Shown here in pieces: positions 52,070-62,125 of a stretch of DNA of 64,000 bases (within the stretch, counting starts at the first letter, position 1; the number at the start of each line of letters is the position of its first letter). This stretch comes from Mycolicibacterium parafortuitum (GTDB taxonomy: Bacteria; Actinomycetota; Actinomycetes; Mycobacteriales; Mycobacteriaceae). The position numbers and the translations under genes are program-made. The stretch is from positions 1 to 64,000 of the forward strand of contig NZ_MVID01000001.1 in NCBI RefSeq assembly GCF_002086815.1. Direction: 5' to 3'. The notes beneath the pieces are model-generated. The model saw nothing but the letters and a program-made list of their open reading frames with translations, had not been told where the DNA came from and ran no database searches.

Positions 52070-53094
52070 CAACGCTCCTCGCGCCTTGCGGTGCTGTCTC
52101 GGACGATCAATTCCGGTGCGATCAAAGGGATGTCGGTGGCGGATCCGTCGAGCGCGGCCGCGACCAGCTCGATGGCCTGCCTGCCGACGGCGTGGAAGTC
52201 CTGGCGGACCGTGGTGAGCGCCGGGATCAGGTAGCGGGCCTCGGGGATGTCGTCGAACCCGACCACGCTGATGTCGCGCGGAACCGACAGTCCGGCCTCG
52301 GCGACCGCGTGCAGGAAGCCGATGGCCATCTGGTCGTTGGCGACGAACACCGCGGTGGTGGTGCCGCGACGCACGATCTCGCGCCCGATGTCGTAGCCGC
52401 GGGCCGGGGTCCAGTCACCCTGCCACGGATCGCGCGGGCTGAGGCCCGCGGCGCGCATCGCCTCTTCGTAACCCGCCTGGCGGCCTTTGGCTTCGGTCCA
52501 CGTGGTGGGGCCGGCGATGTGGTCGATCGCGTGGTGCCCGAGGTCGATCAGATGCGTGGTGGCCTGGCGCGCCCCCGCGATCTGGTCCACCCCCACACTG
52601 AGGCCACTGCCCGACAGGTCCCCTTCGACGACGATCATCGGCACACCCGTCTCCGCGGCGTGCGCGACCGCGAGGGCGTCCTCCTGGGCGGCGATCATCA
52701 CGATCGCCTCGACGGACTGGCGGGTCAGGTGCTCCAGCGCGTCGCGCAGCGCGTCCGGGGTGACGTCGGGCAGCGGCACCATGCTGGTGAAGTAGCCCGC
52801 GGCGCGCGCGGCTTCCTGCACCGAGCGCTGCACACTGGAGGGTCCGAACAGCGCGCTGCTGGTGCCGATGATCCCGATGATCCCGGACCGGCGGGTCACC
52901 AGCGCCCGCGCGGCGGTGTTGGGCCGGTAGCCGAGTTCCTCGATCGCCTGCTGCACACGCGCCTTGGTGGCGGGCCGGATGCTGGGGGAGCCGTTGATCA
53001 CCCGCGACACCGTCTGGTGGCTGACCCCGGCCAGTCGCGCGACATCGGCCATCACCGGTTTGGCTGTGCTGGTGGGTGTTACGCGGCTGTTCAT
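52069..53094 (-). CDS. LacI-family regulator of the arabinose/galactose island
   Basis: This 341-residue LacI/GalR regulator has an N-terminal HTH (MADVARLAGVSHQTVSRVING, about residues 15-35, with the hinge helix NTAARALVT) and a periplasmic-binding-protein-like effector domain ending in FDDIPEARYLIPALTTVRQD. It is encoded inside the operon between the second permease and araB, overlapping both. Three LacI-type operators sit in the divergent promoter region 57837-57963, so it probably controls both operons and itself. L-arabinose or a galactose derivative is the likely inducer. Confidence 0.92.
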   Translation of the reverse strand: MNSRVTPTSTAKPVMADVARLAGVSHQTVSRVINGSPSIRPATKARVQQAIEELGYRPNTAARALVTRRSGIIGIIGTSSALFGPSSVQRSVQEAARAAGYFTSMVPLPDVTPDALRDALEHLTRQSVEAIVMIAAQEDALAVAHAAETGVPMIVVEGDLSGSGLSVGVDQIAGARQATTHLIDLGHHAIDHIAGPTTWTEAKGRQAGYEEAMRAAGLSPRDPWQGDWTPARGYDIGREIVRRGTTTAVFVANDQMAIGFLHAVAEAGLSVPRDISVVGFDDIPEARYLIPALTTVRQDFHAVGRQAIELVAAALDGSATDIPLIAPELIVRDSTARREER

Positions 53095-54113
53095 CGGGGC
53101 TTCCTCACCACTAGTCGCTGGACGAGAACGAAGACCAGTAACAGGACACCGGTCATGATGCGGGTCCAGTACGAGTCGAGGTTTTCGGCGGTGACGAACG
53201 TCTGGATGGTGCCGAGCACCAGGACGCCGATCACCGAACCGAATACGAAACCTGTTCCTCCGGACAGTAGTACGCCCCCGATCACCGCGGCCGCGATGGC
53301 GTCGAGCTCCATGCCGATGCCGTTGAGGCTGTAGCCCGACAGCTTCTGTACCGCCAGCAGCAGACCGGCCAGAGCCGCGCAGAAGCCGCTGACCGCGTAC
53401 ACCGAGACCCGGGCGCGGGCGGCGGCCAGGCCCATCAGCTGGGTCGACTGCCGGTTGCCGCCGACCGCGTACACGGTTCGGCCGTACCGGGTCTGGTGCA
53501 GGGTGAACGCCGCGATCACGACGACGGCGACCGCGATCACCACCGTCCACCGGATGAACTTGTCCTCGTAGAGGTACACGTAGTTCAGCCCGATCCGGCG
53601 CAGCACCGGATCCTTGATCGGCAACGTGTCGACGCTGATCACGTAACACAGTCCGCGGGCCAGGAACATCCCGGCCAGGGTCACGATGAAGGGCTGTACG
53701 TCGAAGTACTCGATCACCAGGCCCATCAGCCATCCCAGCAGGGGACCGACCACCAGCACGGTGCCGACCGCAAGCGGCATCGGCCAGCCCTGCTGCAGCG
53801 CGGTCGCGACGATGACCGTCGACAGCGCCACCGTCGACCCGACGGACAGATCGATTCCGCCGCTGAGGATCACGAAGGTCATCCCGACGGCCAGCACGAT
53901 CAGATAGGCGTTGTCGACGAACAGGTTCAGGAACACCTGGGTGGGACTGGCGAAGTCGTAGCGCACCACGATCGCGCCGAACATCAGCGCGAGCAGCCCC
54001 AGTGACGCGAGTGGGGACAGGTAGCGGCCGCGGAACCGGGCCAGCACCTCGCCGGTGAGTGACTGCCACCGGTCGTCGCGCGGGGCGTCGAGCGCCGGCG
54101 TCGTCGCGCTCAC
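53091..54113 (-). CDS. Sugar ABC transporter permease (YjfF-like)
   Basis: This 340-residue membrane protein has about ten hydrophobic segments and the RbsC-type signature VGMTFVILSGGIDLSVGS, and IGMELDAIAAAVIGGVLLSGG near the C-terminus. Position after ATPase and first permease repeats the E. coli order ytfQ-ytfR-ytfT-yjfF. With the other permease it should form the membrane channel of a furanose/pentose importer. Start is GTG 54113, overlapping the upstream gene by 4 nt; the frame continues open upstream but only as a shadow. Confidence 0.9.
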   Translation of the reverse strand: MSATTPALDAPRDDRWQSLTGEVLARFRGRYLSPLASLGLLALMFGAIVVRYDFASPTQVFLNLFVDNAYLIVLAVGMTFVILSGGIDLSVGSTVALSTVIVATALQQGWPMPLAVGTVLVVGPLLGWLMGLVIEYFDVQPFIVTLAGMFLARGLCYVISVDTLPIKDPVLRRIGLNYVYLYEDKFIRWTVVIAVAVVVIAAFTLHQTRYGRTVYAVGGNRQSTQLMGLAAARARVSVYAVSGFCAALAGLLLAVQKLSGYSLNGIGMELDAIAAAVIGGVLLSGGTGFVFGSVIGVLVLGTIQTFVTAENLDSYWTRIMTGVLLLVFVLVQRLVVRKPR

Positions 54114-55204
54114 AGCCGGCTCATCTCGGCGGCCTCGGCGGAGCCCACCTCGGCGTCGGGGACCTGCGGTGCCGCGGCGGCGGCAACGGGTTTCGGCGCA
54201 TGCCGGCGGGGGCGGAAGGCTCCCCGCGCCAGCGCGCGGAACTTCGGGGCCTGCAGCAGACATACCACGATCACGACGAGCGCCTTGAACACCAGCGTGG
54301 TCTCGGGTGTGATGCCCGCGGTGTAGACGGTGGTCGTCAGCGTCTGGATGATCAGCGCGCCCAGGATGGTGCCGGTCAGGCTGAACCGCCCGCCGAGCAG
54401 CGATGTGCCGCCGATCACCACGGCCAGGATCGCGTCCATCTCGATCCACAGGCCGGCGTTGTTGGCGTCGGCGGCTGAGATGTTGGAGGCGATCATCAGG
54501 CCGGCGACGCCGGCGCACACCGCGCTGAACACGTAGACGGCGAGCACGATCGACCGGTGCCGGACCCCGGCCAGCCGGCTCGCCTCGGGGTTGACGCCCA
54601 CCGACTCCAGCAGCATGCCGAGCGCGGTGCGGCGCACCACGAGCCCGACGACGACGAACATGGCCAGGCTCACCAGGATCGCCACCGGGAGCCCGAACAG
54701 GTATCCGGCGCCGAGTTCGCGGAACGCGGGGCTGCCGACGGTGACGATCTGCCCGTCGGTGATGAACAACGCCACGCCGCGGCCCGCGGTCATCAGGACC
54801 AGTGTCGCGATGATCGGTTGCACCCCGAACACCGACACCAGCACGCCGTTCCACAGGCCGAGGCCGACGGCGACCCCGAGCGCGATACCCATCGCGGTGA
54901 TCACCGTGCCCGCCGAGGTGGGGTCGGCGGATGCGGCGATGTGCGCACAGGCCAGCGCGCCGCTGACCGCGACCACGGCACCCACCGACAGGTCGATGCC
55001 CCGCGACGCGATCACCAGCGTCATCCCGAGCGCGACCAGCATCGTCGGGGCGCCGTTGCGCAGGATGTCGATCACGCTGCCGAACAGGTGGCCGTCCTGG
55101 ACCCGGACGCTCAGAAACCCGGGGGTCAGCACCACGTTGACGGCCAGCAGCACGGCCAGCGACAGCACCGGCCACAGCAGTGGGGAGTTGACCAGCCGGT
55201 TCAT
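54110..55204 (-). CDS. Sugar ABC transporter permease (YtfT-like)
   Basis: This 364-residue RbsC-family permease has ALGMTLVIASRGIDLSVGAV and MDAILAVVIGGTSLLGGRFS. A Pro/Ala-rich cytosolic tail of about 45 residues ends the protein, which is longer than usual for the family. The ATG at 55204 overlaps the ATPase stop by 4 nt; an upstream in-frame start at 55249 is disfavoured. It is the partner of the permease encoded next. Confidence 0.9.
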   Translation of the reverse strand: MNRLVNSPLLWPVLSLAVLLAVNVVLTPGFLSVRVQDGHLFGSVIDILRNGAPTMLVALGMTLVIASRGIDLSVGAVVAVSGALACAHIAASADPTSAGTVITAMGIALGVAVGLGLWNGVLVSVFGVQPIIATLVLMTAGRGVALFITDGQIVTVGSPAFRELGAGYLFGLPVAILVSLAMFVVVGLVVRRTALGMLLESVGVNPEASRLAGVRHRSIVLAVYVFSAVCAGVAGLMIASNISAADANNAGLWIEMDAILAVVIGGTSLLGGRFSLTGTILGALIIQTLTTTVYTAGITPETTLVFKALVVIVVCLLQAPKFRALARGAFRPRRHAPKPVAAAAAPQVPDAEVGSAEAAEMSRL

Positions 55205-56751
55205 CGGGCACCTCCGGCGATCAGCGCCGTGAGTTCGCTTACGGTGCAATCCGATCCGACCTGGGCGATGCAGTGCCCGTCGCGCAGCACCGCGATCCGG
55301 TCGCTGATGCGGGCCACCTCGTCGAGTTCGGCGGAGATGAAGACCACGCCCATCCCGTCGGCGGCTAGGTCGGTGATCAGTTTCTGGATCTGCGTCTTGG
55401 CGCCGACGTCGATGCCCCGGGTCGGCTCGTCGAGGATGAACAGCTGTGGCTCGGTGATCAGCCAGCGGGCCAGCAGCACCTTCTGCTGGTTGCCGCCGCT
55501 GAGGTTCTTCACCAGCGTGTCCGGGTTCGGCGGGCGGATGTCCAGCGCGCGGATGTAGCGGTCGACGAGATCGGCCTTGGCCTTGGCCGGCAGCGGCCGC
55601 GCGAATCCCCGTTTGGCCTGCAGGGCCAGCACCAGGTTGTCGCGCACCGTCAGGTCCCCGATGATGCCCTCGGCCTTGCGGTCCTCCGAGCTGAAGGCGA
55701 ACCTGTTCGCGATCGCCGCGCGAGGTGACCGCATACCGGTGGGCTTGCCGTCGACCATGATCCGGCCGCTGGTGGCCCGGTCGGCGCCGAAGAGCAGGCG
55801 GGCGAGTTCCGTTCGCCCCGAACCCAACAACCCGGCCAGGCCGACGACCTCGCCGCGGCGGACGTCGATGTCGGTGGGGTGCACGCGGGGGAGGCGTCCG
55901 AGATCGCGCGCGCTGACCACGGTGTCGCGCTCCGCGCGGTGATCGGTGGCGGTCTCGGCGATCTCCTCCAGCAGGTCGAGCTCGTGGCCGAGCATCTCGG
56001 CGACCAGCCGGACCCTGTCGAGCTCGCAGGTGCGGTGCTCGGCGACGCGACGGCCGTTGCGCAGCACCGTGATCCGATCCGACACCGCATAGACCTGGTC
56101 GAGGAAGTGGGTCACGAACAGGATCGCGGTGCCGCCGTCGCGCAGCCGGCGCATGACCCGGAACAGCTCGGACACCTCGTCGGCGTCCAGGCTCGACGTC
56201 GGCTCGTCGAGGATCAGCACCTGCGCCGACACCGCCGTCGCACGCGCTATGGCGACCAGCTGCTGCAGGGCGATCGGATGGGAGCCGAGCATCGAGCGGG
56301 GATCGATGGACAGGTCGAGATCGCCGAGCAGCTCCGCGGCCCTGCGGTTCATCGCCCGGTAGTCGATCCGACCGAGCTTGCGGGGCTCGCGGCCGAGCAG
56401 GATGTTCTCCGCCACCGTCAGGTTCGTGCAGAGGTTGACCTCCTGGTACACGGTGCTGATGCCGGAATCCTGGGCGTGCCGAGGGCTGGTGAACCGCCGG
56501 GGCGCGCCCGCGACGGAGATCTCGCCCGCGTCGATGTCGTAGACCCCGGTGAGCGCTTTGATCAAGGTGGACTTGCCGGCACCGTTCTCGCCCATCAACG
56601 CGTGGATCTCACCGGGCAGCAGCCGGAAGTCCACCCCGTCCAGCGCGCGCACGCCGGGGAAATCGATGGTGACCCCGCGTATTTCGACCACCGGTGCCGC
56701 TGGGTCCGCGGCGGGGGTCTCGGAGACCGGCCCGGAGACAGGGGAGGTCAT
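55201..56751 (-). CDS. ytfR: Sugar ABC transporter ATPase (YtfR/MglA-like, two NBDs)
   Basis: This 516-residue protein contains two fused ABC domains. The first has Walker [10 protein letters not shown] and Walker B LILDEPTSSLD. The second (from about residue 275) has a degenerate Walker A (GLLGSGRTEL), the signature LSGGNQQK and Walker [13 protein letters not shown]. This asymmetry is normal for the CUT2 (ribose/galactose/arabinose) family. It energises the importer formed by the two downstream permeases and the upstream binding protein. Confidence 0.93.
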   Translation of the reverse strand: MTSPVSGPVSETPAADPAAPVVEIRGVTIDFPGVRALDGVDFRLLPGEIHALMGENGAGKSTLIKALTGVYDIDAGEISVAGAPRRFTSPRHAQDSGISTVYQEVNLCTNLTVAENILLGREPRKLGRIDYRAMNRRAAELLGDLDLSIDPRSMLGSHPIALQQLVAIARATAVSAQVLILDEPTSSLDADEVSELFRVMRRLRDGGTAILFVTHFLDQVYAVSDRITVLRNGRRVAEHRTCELDRVRLVAEMLGHELDLLEEIAETATDHRAERDTVVSARDLGRLPRVHPTDIDVRRGEVVGLAGLLGSGRTELARLLFGADRATSGRIMVDGKPTGMRSPRAAIANRFAFSSEDRKAEGIIGDLTVRDNLVLALQAKRGFARPLPAKAKADLVDRYIRALDIRPPNPDTLVKNLSGGNQQKVLLARWLITEPQLFILDEPTRGIDVGAKTQIQKLITDLAADGMGVVFISAELDEVARISDRIAVLRDGHCIAQVGSDCTVSELTALIAGGAR

Positions 56752-57737
56752 CAGTACTTGCGCTCGGGCAGGATCGCGGCGGCCTGCTGCTGATCGAACG
56801 TCTGGTCCTCGGTGACGACCCGTGCCGGCACCGATTCACCGGCGACGACCTTCTTCGCCAGGTCCATCAGCTCGGGGCCCAGCAGCGGATTGCATTCGAC
56901 CAGATAGTTGAACTTGCCGTCGGCCAGCGCCTGCATCCCGTCGCGGGTGGCGTCGATCGCGACGATCTTGATGTCCTGTCCCGGTTTCTTGCCCGCCGCT
57001 TCGATGGCCTCCACAGCCCCGAGCGCCATATCGTCGTTCTGGGCGAACACCAGGTCGATCTTCGGGTGTGCCTTGAGGAACGCCTCCATCACCTGCTTAC
57101 CTCCCGAGCGGGTGAAATCCCCGGTCTGCGAGGCGATCACGGTGAGCTTCGGATCGGTGGCGATGGCCTCGGCGAAGCCCGTGGTGCGCTCCAGCGCGGG
57201 GTCGGATCCCGTCGTGCCCTCCAGTTGCACGATGTTCACCGGCGCCGGGGCCGCGGCGAATTCCTTGACGGCCCATTCGCCTGCCCACTGACCCTCCCGG
57301 ACGAAGTCGGCGCCGAGGAAGGTCTTGTAGACGTCGGGCTCCTCGGTGTCGACGGCGCGGTCGGTCAGGATCACCGGGATGCCCGCGTTCTTGGCTTCCA
57401 GCAGCACCGCATCCCACCCGGTGCGCACCACCGGGCTGAACGCGATCACGTCGACGCCCTGTTGCACGAAGGACCGGATCGCGGCGATCTGGTTCTCCTG
57501 CTCCCCGTTCGCGTCGGAGAACTTGAGGTCGACGTCGGCGGCCTTGGCTGCGTCCTGGATGGAGACGGTGTTCGCGGTGCGCCATCCGCTCTCCGCCCCG
57601 ACCTGCGAGAAGCCCATGGTGATCGCACCGCCTGTCGAACCGCCCGCGGGTCCGGCGTCCTGGGCCGGCCCGCTCCCGCACGCGGCCAGCACGCCTGCCG
57701 ACGCGACGCTCAGCAGCGTGGTGAGCATTCTCTTCAT
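56751..57737 (-). CDS. ytfQ: Furanose-type sugar-binding lipoprotein (YtfQ-like)
   Basis: This 328-residue lipoprotein has a signal peptide with lipobox LAAC (Cys20). The mature part closely follows E. coli YtfQ in my memory: GFSQVGAESGWRTANT, QENQIAAIRSFVQQGVDVI, DFTRSGGKQVMEAFLK and FAQNDDMALGA. YtfQ binds galactofuranose and related furanoses. GAGGAG precedes the ATG at 57737. It is the first gene of the minus-strand operon that continues into araBDA, so arabinofuranose or galactofuranose is a likely ligand. Confidence 0.9.
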   Translation of the reverse strand: MKRMLTTLLSVASAGVLAACGSGPAQDAGPAGGSTGGAITMGFSQVGAESGWRTANTVSIQDAAKAADVDLKFSDANGEQENQIAAIRSFVQQGVDVIAFSPVVRTGWDAVLLEAKNAGIPVILTDRAVDTEEPDVYKTFLGADFVREGQWAGEWAVKEFAAAPAPVNIVQLEGTTGSDPALERTTGFAEAIATDPKLTVIASQTGDFTRSGGKQVMEAFLKAHPKIDLVFAQNDDMALGAVEAIEAAGKKPGQDIKIVAIDATRDGMQALADGKFNYLVECNPLLGPELMDLAKKVVAGESVPARVVTEDQTFDQQQAAAILPERKY

Positions 57738-57836
57738 GACAACTCCTCGGTGTGGATGCTGTTTGGCCAGCTCAGGATGGATTCGCGAGGGAAGAGCGGT
57801 CCGCGTCGAACGTGACCGGCGTTACATTCTGACGGG

Positions 57837-57866
57837 ATGCTAACGCTCACATCGAGCGGCCGTCAA
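57837..57866 (-). promoter_or_regulatory. Promoter of the ytfQ-araBDA operon with overlapping operator
   Basis: On the minus strand TTGACG (forward 57861-57866) and TAGCAT (forward 57837-57842) are 18 nt apart. The LacI-type site ATGTGAGCGTTAGCAT (forward 57837-57852) covers the -10 and part of the spacer, so bound repressor would block RNA polymerase directly. Confidence 0.65.
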
Positions 57867-57881
57867 TACTTTTCGAAGGTC

Positions 57882-57899
57882 AATGTGAGCGCTAACATT
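57882..57899. promoter_or_regulatory. Central LacI-type operator
   Basis: AATGTGAGCGCTAACATT is an 18-bp palindrome with one mismatched pair and the CG centre typical of LacI-family operators. It lies between the two divergent promoters, 30 bp from one neighbouring operator and about 50 bp from the other, and could allow looping. Confidence 0.75.
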
Positions 57900-57914
57900 C
57901 TCAGGTTCGAAGTC

Positions 57915-57963
57915 TTGACAAAGCGTGAGCCCCGTCACAAGATCAGCGTGTGAACGCTCACAT
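57915..57963 (+). promoter_or_regulatory. Promoter of the ChvE-type/gal operon with operator at the start site
   Basis: TTGACA (57915-57920) and CAAGAT (57938-57943) are 17 nt apart, placing transcription start near 57950. The palindrome TGTGAACGCTCACA (57949-57962) sits exactly on the start site and belongs to the same operator family as the sites at 57837 and 57882. Confidence 0.65.
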
Positions 57964-58021
57964 CGTGGGCGCCGGACTGCCCCGGCCCCGGTGTTGAGCA
58001 CGGCCAATCGAAGGACTTCCC

Positions 58022-59125
58022 ATGCGTAAAAATGTTGTTCGCATGGTGGGCGCGCTCGCCGCGGTCACCATGTTCGCGAGTGTCGGTTGCGGTCGGTCCA
58101 CGACGAGCGACGACAGCGCCGCCGCCGGTGGCGAACGGGCCGGCACCGTCGGCATAGCGATGCCGACGAAATCCTCGGAACGGTGGGTCGCCGACGGCAA
58201 CAACATGGCCGAGCAGTTCCAGTCCCTCGGCTACGACACCGACCTGCAGTACGGCGACGACGTCGTGCAGAACCAGGTCTCGCAGATCGAGAACATGATC
58301 ACCAAGGGGGTCAAGGTTCTGGTCGTCGCACCGATCGACGGATCGTCGCTGACCGACATCCTGCAGCGCGCCGCCGATGCCGACATCCCCGTCGTCAGCT
58401 ACGACCGCCTGATCCGCGGATCCGAAAACGTGGACTACTACGCGACATTCGACAACTTCAAGGTCGGCGTGCAGCAGGCCACCTACATCGTCGACAAACT
58501 CGGTGTCGAACAGAACGCCGGCCCGTACAACATCGAACTGTTCGCCGGCTCGCCCGACGACAACAACGCCACCTTCTTCTTCGACGGCGCGATGAGCGTG
58601 CTGCAGCCCTACATCGACAGCGGCAAGCTGATCGTCCGCAGCGGGCAGACCTCCTTCGACCAGGTCGCCACCCTGCGCTGGGACGGCGGGCTGGCACAGT
58701 CCCGGATGGACAACCTGCTCAGCCGGGCCTACACCAGCGGGCGGGTCGACGCGGTGCTCTCGCCGTACGACGGAATGTCGCTGGGCATCATCTCCGCGCT
58801 CAAGAGTGCCGGTTACGGCACACCGGCCAACCCGCTGCCCATCGTCACCGGTCAGGACTCCGAGCTCGCCTCGGTCAAGTCCATCATCGCCGGCGAGCAG
58901 ACCCAGACCGTGTTCAAGGACACCCGCGAACTGGCGAAATCGGCGGTGCAGATGGCAGATTCGCTGCTGACCGGCGGCGAGCCCGAGGTCAACGACACCA
59001 CCACCTACGACAACGGTGTCAAGGTCGTGCCCGCGTACCTGCTCGAGCCGGTCAGTGTCGACAAGAGCAACTACCAGCAGGTGCTCATCGACTCCGGCTA
59101 CTACACCTCCGCACAGCTGGCCTGA
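58022..59125 (+). CDS. ChvE/XylF-type sugar-binding lipoprotein
   Basis: This 367-residue protein has a signal peptide with lipobox (FASVGC, Cys23). The mature domain resembles the ChvE/XylF group of multiple-sugar-binding proteins: [59 protein letters not shown] and [16 protein letters not shown]. Ligands in this group are D-galactose, D-xylose and L-arabinose. AAGGAC precedes the ATG. It is the first gene of the plus-strand operon, with the ATPase gene overlapping by 1 nt. Confidence 0.9.
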   Translation: MRKNVVRMVGALAAVTMFASVGCGRSTTSDDSAAAGGERAGTVGIAMPTKSSERWVADGNNMAEQFQSLGYDTDLQYGDDVVQNQVSQIENMITKGVKVLVVAPIDGSSLTDILQRAADADIPVVSYDRLIRGSENVDYYATFDNFKVGVQQATYIVDKLGVEQNAGPYNIELFAGSPDDNNATFFFDGAMSVLQPYIDSGKLIVRSGQTSFDQVATLRWDGGLAQSRMDNLLSRAYTSGRVDAVLSPYDGMSLGIISALKSAGYGTPANPLPIVTGQDSELASVKSIIAGEQTQTVFKDTRELAKSAVQMADSLLTGGEPEVNDTTTYDNGVKVVPAYLLEPVSVDKSNYQQVLIDSGYYTSAQLA

Positions 59126-60666
59126 TGACGTCCCGCACCGCGCCGTTGCTCGAGATGCGCGACATCACCAAGCGATTCGGGCCCGTCACGGCGCTCCACC
59201 AGGTCAACCTGACGGTGCAGCCCGGCGAGATCCATGCGATCTGCGGGGAGAACGGCGCGGGCAAGTCGACCCTGATGAAGGTCCTCAGCGGCATCTACCC
59301 GCACGGGACGTACTCCGGCGAGATCACCTTCGACGGGCGCCCCGGCGATTTCAAGGACATCAGGTCCAGTGAACGCCGCGGCATCGCGATCATCCACCAG
59401 GAGCTCGCGCTGGTGCCGGTGCTGTCCATCGCGGAGAACATTTTCCTGGGCAACGAGCATGCCTCCGCCGGGGTGATCAGCTGGCACGAGACCACCCGGC
59501 ACGCCCAGCGGCTCCTGGAGCGCGTCGGATTGCGGGAAAGCCCCGGCACCCGGATCTCCGACATCGGGGTCGGCAAACAGCAGCTGGTCGAGATCGCGAA
59601 AGCGCTGTCGAAGAAGGTGAAACTGCTGATCCTCGACGAGCCGACCGCCGCGCTCAACGACGAGGACAGCCGCCACCTGCTCGACCTCATCGGGGAGCTC
59701 AGGGCGCAGGGGCTGACGTGCATCATCATCTCGCACAAGCTCAACGAGGTGATGCGGGTGGCCGACAACATCACCATCCTGCGCGACGGGCAGACCATCG
59801 AGACGCTCGCGGTCGACGACGCCGTCACCGAAGAACACATCATCCGCGGCATGGTCGGCAGGGACATGGTCGACCGATTCCCCGCCAGGCAACCGCATCC
59901 CATCGGAGATGTGACCTTCGAGATAGAGGGCTGGACCGTCTACCACCCGCTGGACCAGCACCGCAAGGTCGTCGACGATGTGTCGCTGCACGTGCGCCGT
60001 GGCGAAGTCGTGGGCCTGGCCGGGCTCATGGGCGCCGGACGCACCGAACTGGCGATGAGCGTGTTCGGCCGCAGCTACGGCAAGAAGGCGGGCGGCCGGG
60101 TCATCAAGGACGGCAAGGAGATCCAGACGCGAACGGTGGCCGAGGCGATCGCCCACAAGATCGCGTACGCCACCGAAGACCGCAAGCACTACGGACTGAA
60201 CCTGATGGACGACATCGCCAGGAGCGTGACGCTGGCATCGCTACCGAAGGTCAGCAAGATGTCGGTGATCAACGAACACCTCGAATCGGTGGTCGGCGAA
60301 CGCTTCCGCAAGGACATGCACATCAAGGCCCAGTCGGTGAAGGCGACCACCGGCAACCTGTCCGGTGGCAACCAGCAGAAGGTGGTGCTGAGCAAGTGGA
60401 TCTTCGCCGATCCCGATGTGCTGATCCTCGACGAGCCCACCAGAGGCATCGACGTCGGTGCCAAGTACGAGATCTACACGATCATCAACTCGCTTGCCGC
60501 CCAGGGTAAAGCGGTGATCGTGATCTCCTCGGAGCTGCCCGAGCTGATCGGGTTGTGCGACCGCATCTACACGCTGAACGAGGGGCGGCTGACCGGTGAG
60601 GTCGCGCGTGAGAACGCCGCGCAGGAGACGTTGATGCGTTACATGATGAAGGGACGAACCGAATGA
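59125..60666 (+). CDS. Sugar ABC transporter ATPase (GguA/XylG-like, two NBDs)
   Basis: This 513-residue CUT2-type ATPase has Walker [10 protein letters not shown] and Walker [12 protein letters not shown] in the first domain. The second has a degenerate Walker A ([10 protein letters not shown]), the signature LSGGNQQK and Walker [13 protein letters not shown]. The ATG shares one base with the stop of the binding-protein gene, and its stop overlaps the permease start by 4 nt. It should drive import by the ChvE-type system. Confidence 0.93.
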   Translation: MTSRTAPLLEMRDITKRFGPVTALHQVNLTVQPGEIHAICGENGAGKSTLMKVLSGIYPHGTYSGEITFDGRPGDFKDIRSSERRGIAIIHQELALVPVLSIAENIFLGNEHASAGVISWHETTRHAQRLLERVGLRESPGTRISDIGVGKQQLVEIAKALSKKVKLLILDEPTAALNDEDSRHLLDLIGELRAQGLTCIIISHKLNEVMRVADNITILRDGQTIETLAVDDAVTEEHIIRGMVGRDMVDRFPARQPHPIGDVTFEIEGWTVYHPLDQHRKVVDDVSLHVRRGEVVGLAGLMGAGRTELAMSVFGRSYGKKAGGRVIKDGKEIQTRTVAEAIAHKIAYATEDRKHYGLNLMDDIARSVTLASLPKVSKMSVINEHLESVVGERFRKDMHIKAQSVKATTGNLSGGNQQKVVLSKWIFADPDVLILDEPTRGIDVGAKYEIYTIINSLAAQGKAVIVISSELPELIGLCDRIYTLNEGRLTGEVARENAAQETLMRYMMKGRTE

Positions 60667-61895
60667 CTGCCTCTCCCACGGTGGACGCGACGCCGGACGC
60701 GTCGCCGCCCTCGCCACCGGAAACCCCGACCGGCCGGCTGAAGGCGCTGGTACGCGGTAACTTCCGGCAGTACGGCATGGTGGTCGCGCTGGTGCTGATC
60801 GTCGTGCTGTTCCAGCTGCTCACCGACGGGATCCTGCTCAAACCCCTCAACGTCACCAACATCGTCCAGCAGAACGGCTACATCCTGATCCTGGCGATCG
60901 GCATGGTCATCGTGATCATCTCCGGTCACATCGACCTGTCGGTCGGATCCATCGCCGGGTTCATCGGGGCGATGTCCGCGGTGCTGATGATCTCCCATTC
61001 GATGCCGTGGCCGATCGCGGTGGCGCTGTGCCTCGCGCTGGGTGCGGCGATCGGTGCGTGGCAGGGCTTCTGGATCGCCTACGTCGGGATCCCGTCGTTC
61101 ATCGTGACCCTGGCCGGCATGCTCGTGTTCCGCGGCGCCACCCAGTACCTGCTGGAGGGTCAGTCCATCGCGCCGTTCCCGCGCACCTTCAGTCAGGTCA
61201 GCAGCGGGTTCCTGCCCGAGATCGGCGACGGGGCGCTCTACCACTGGCCCACCATCATCCTCGGCGTGCTGGTCATGGTCGCCGCCGTCTGGCAGCAACT
61301 GCGGCAACGGCGAGCCCAGTCGCAGTACGGGTTCGACGTGCTGCCCACCGGCTGGTTCGTCGCCAAGTGCGCCGCGATCGTCGCGGCCCTGGCGGCGTTC
61401 ACGCTGCTGCTGGCCAGCTACCGCGGCGTCCCCGTCGTCGGCATCATCCTGGCGGTCGCGTTCGTGGTGTACGCGTTCGTGATGCGCTCCACCGTGATCG
61501 GCAGGCAGGTCTACGCGGTCGGTGGAAACGGTGCGGCGGCGCGGCTTTCCGGGGTGAAGACCAAGCGGGTCACGTTCCTGGTGTTCGTCAACATGGGTCT
61601 GTTGTCCGCGCTGGCCGGCCTGCTGTTCGCCGCGCGGCTCAACTCCGCGACACCGCAGGCCGGTATCGGAATGGAGCTCGAAGCCATCGCCGCGGCATTC
61701 ATCGGCGGGGCCTCGGCCAACGGCGGGGTCGGCACCGTGTTCGGCGCGATCATCGGCGGATTCGTGCTCGGCGTGCTGAACAACGGCATGTCGTTGATCG
61801 GCATCGGCAGCGACGTCCAGCAGCTGATCAAGGGGCTGGTGCTGCTGGCGGCGGTCGGCTTCGACGTCTACAACAAGAAGAAGGGCGGCTCCTGA
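60663..61895 (+). CDS. Sugar ABC transporter permease (GguB/XylH-like)
   Basis: This 410-residue RbsC-family permease has an N-terminal cytosolic Pro/Thr-rich tail of about 30 residues, the signature [21 protein letters not shown] and [23 protein letters not shown]. Its length and the extra middle segment (about residues 195-245) match the XylH/GguB type, which forms homodimers, so only one permease gene is needed here. It overlaps the ATPase gene by 4 nt and the small ORF by 1 nt. Confidence 0.92.
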   Translation: MTASPTVDATPDASPPSPPETPTGRLKALVRGNFRQYGMVVALVLIVVLFQLLTDGILLKPLNVTNIVQQNGYILILAIGMVIVIISGHIDLSVGSIAGFIGAMSAVLMISHSMPWPIAVALCLALGAAIGAWQGFWIAYVGIPSFIVTLAGMLVFRGATQYLLEGQSIAPFPRTFSQVSSGFLPEIGDGALYHWPTIILGVLVMVAAVWQQLRQRRAQSQYGFDVLPTGWFVAKCAAIVAALAAFTLLLASYRGVPVVGIILAVAFVVYAFVMRSTVIGRQVYAVGGNGAAARLSGVKTKRVTFLVFVNMGLLSALAGLLFAARLNSATPQAGIGMELEAIAAAFIGGASANGGVGTVFGAIIGGFVLGVLNNGMSLIGIGSDVQQLIKGLVLLAAVGFDVYNKKKGGS

Positions 61896-62125
61896 TGCCC
61901 GACGGCGAGATCGCGGACCGGTTCGCGCACGACATCGTCGCGTTCATGCGCAGTTGGGCCCCGTACGGCGGACCGCCGGACGACGAGGTGCTGCCGGAGT
62001 TCGGGATGACCCGGGACCAGTTGATCCAGCGCTACCGCCAGATCATCGACGCCGAGATCGCCCAGCGCGAATACGAGCGGCGCCACCCGTGGCTGGCATT
62101 GCGCCGCAACGCATCCGCCCAGTGA
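61895..62125 (+). CDS. Conserved-looking 76-residue protein in the sugar operon
   Basis: This small soluble protein starts at an ATG that shares one base with the permease stop and ends 4 nt into galT, so it is tightly held in the operon. It is charged and helical, with [34 protein letters not shown] as the core (given here as two helices and a turn, residues 17-50). The layout faintly resembles the small DUF3263-like actinobacterial proteins. No signal peptide, membrane segment or metal motif is present. I do not recognise a function. Confidence 0.7.
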   Translation: MPDGEIADRFAHDIVAFMRSWAPYGGPPDDEVLPEFGMTRDQLIQRYRQIIDAEIAQREYERRHPWLALRRNASAQ

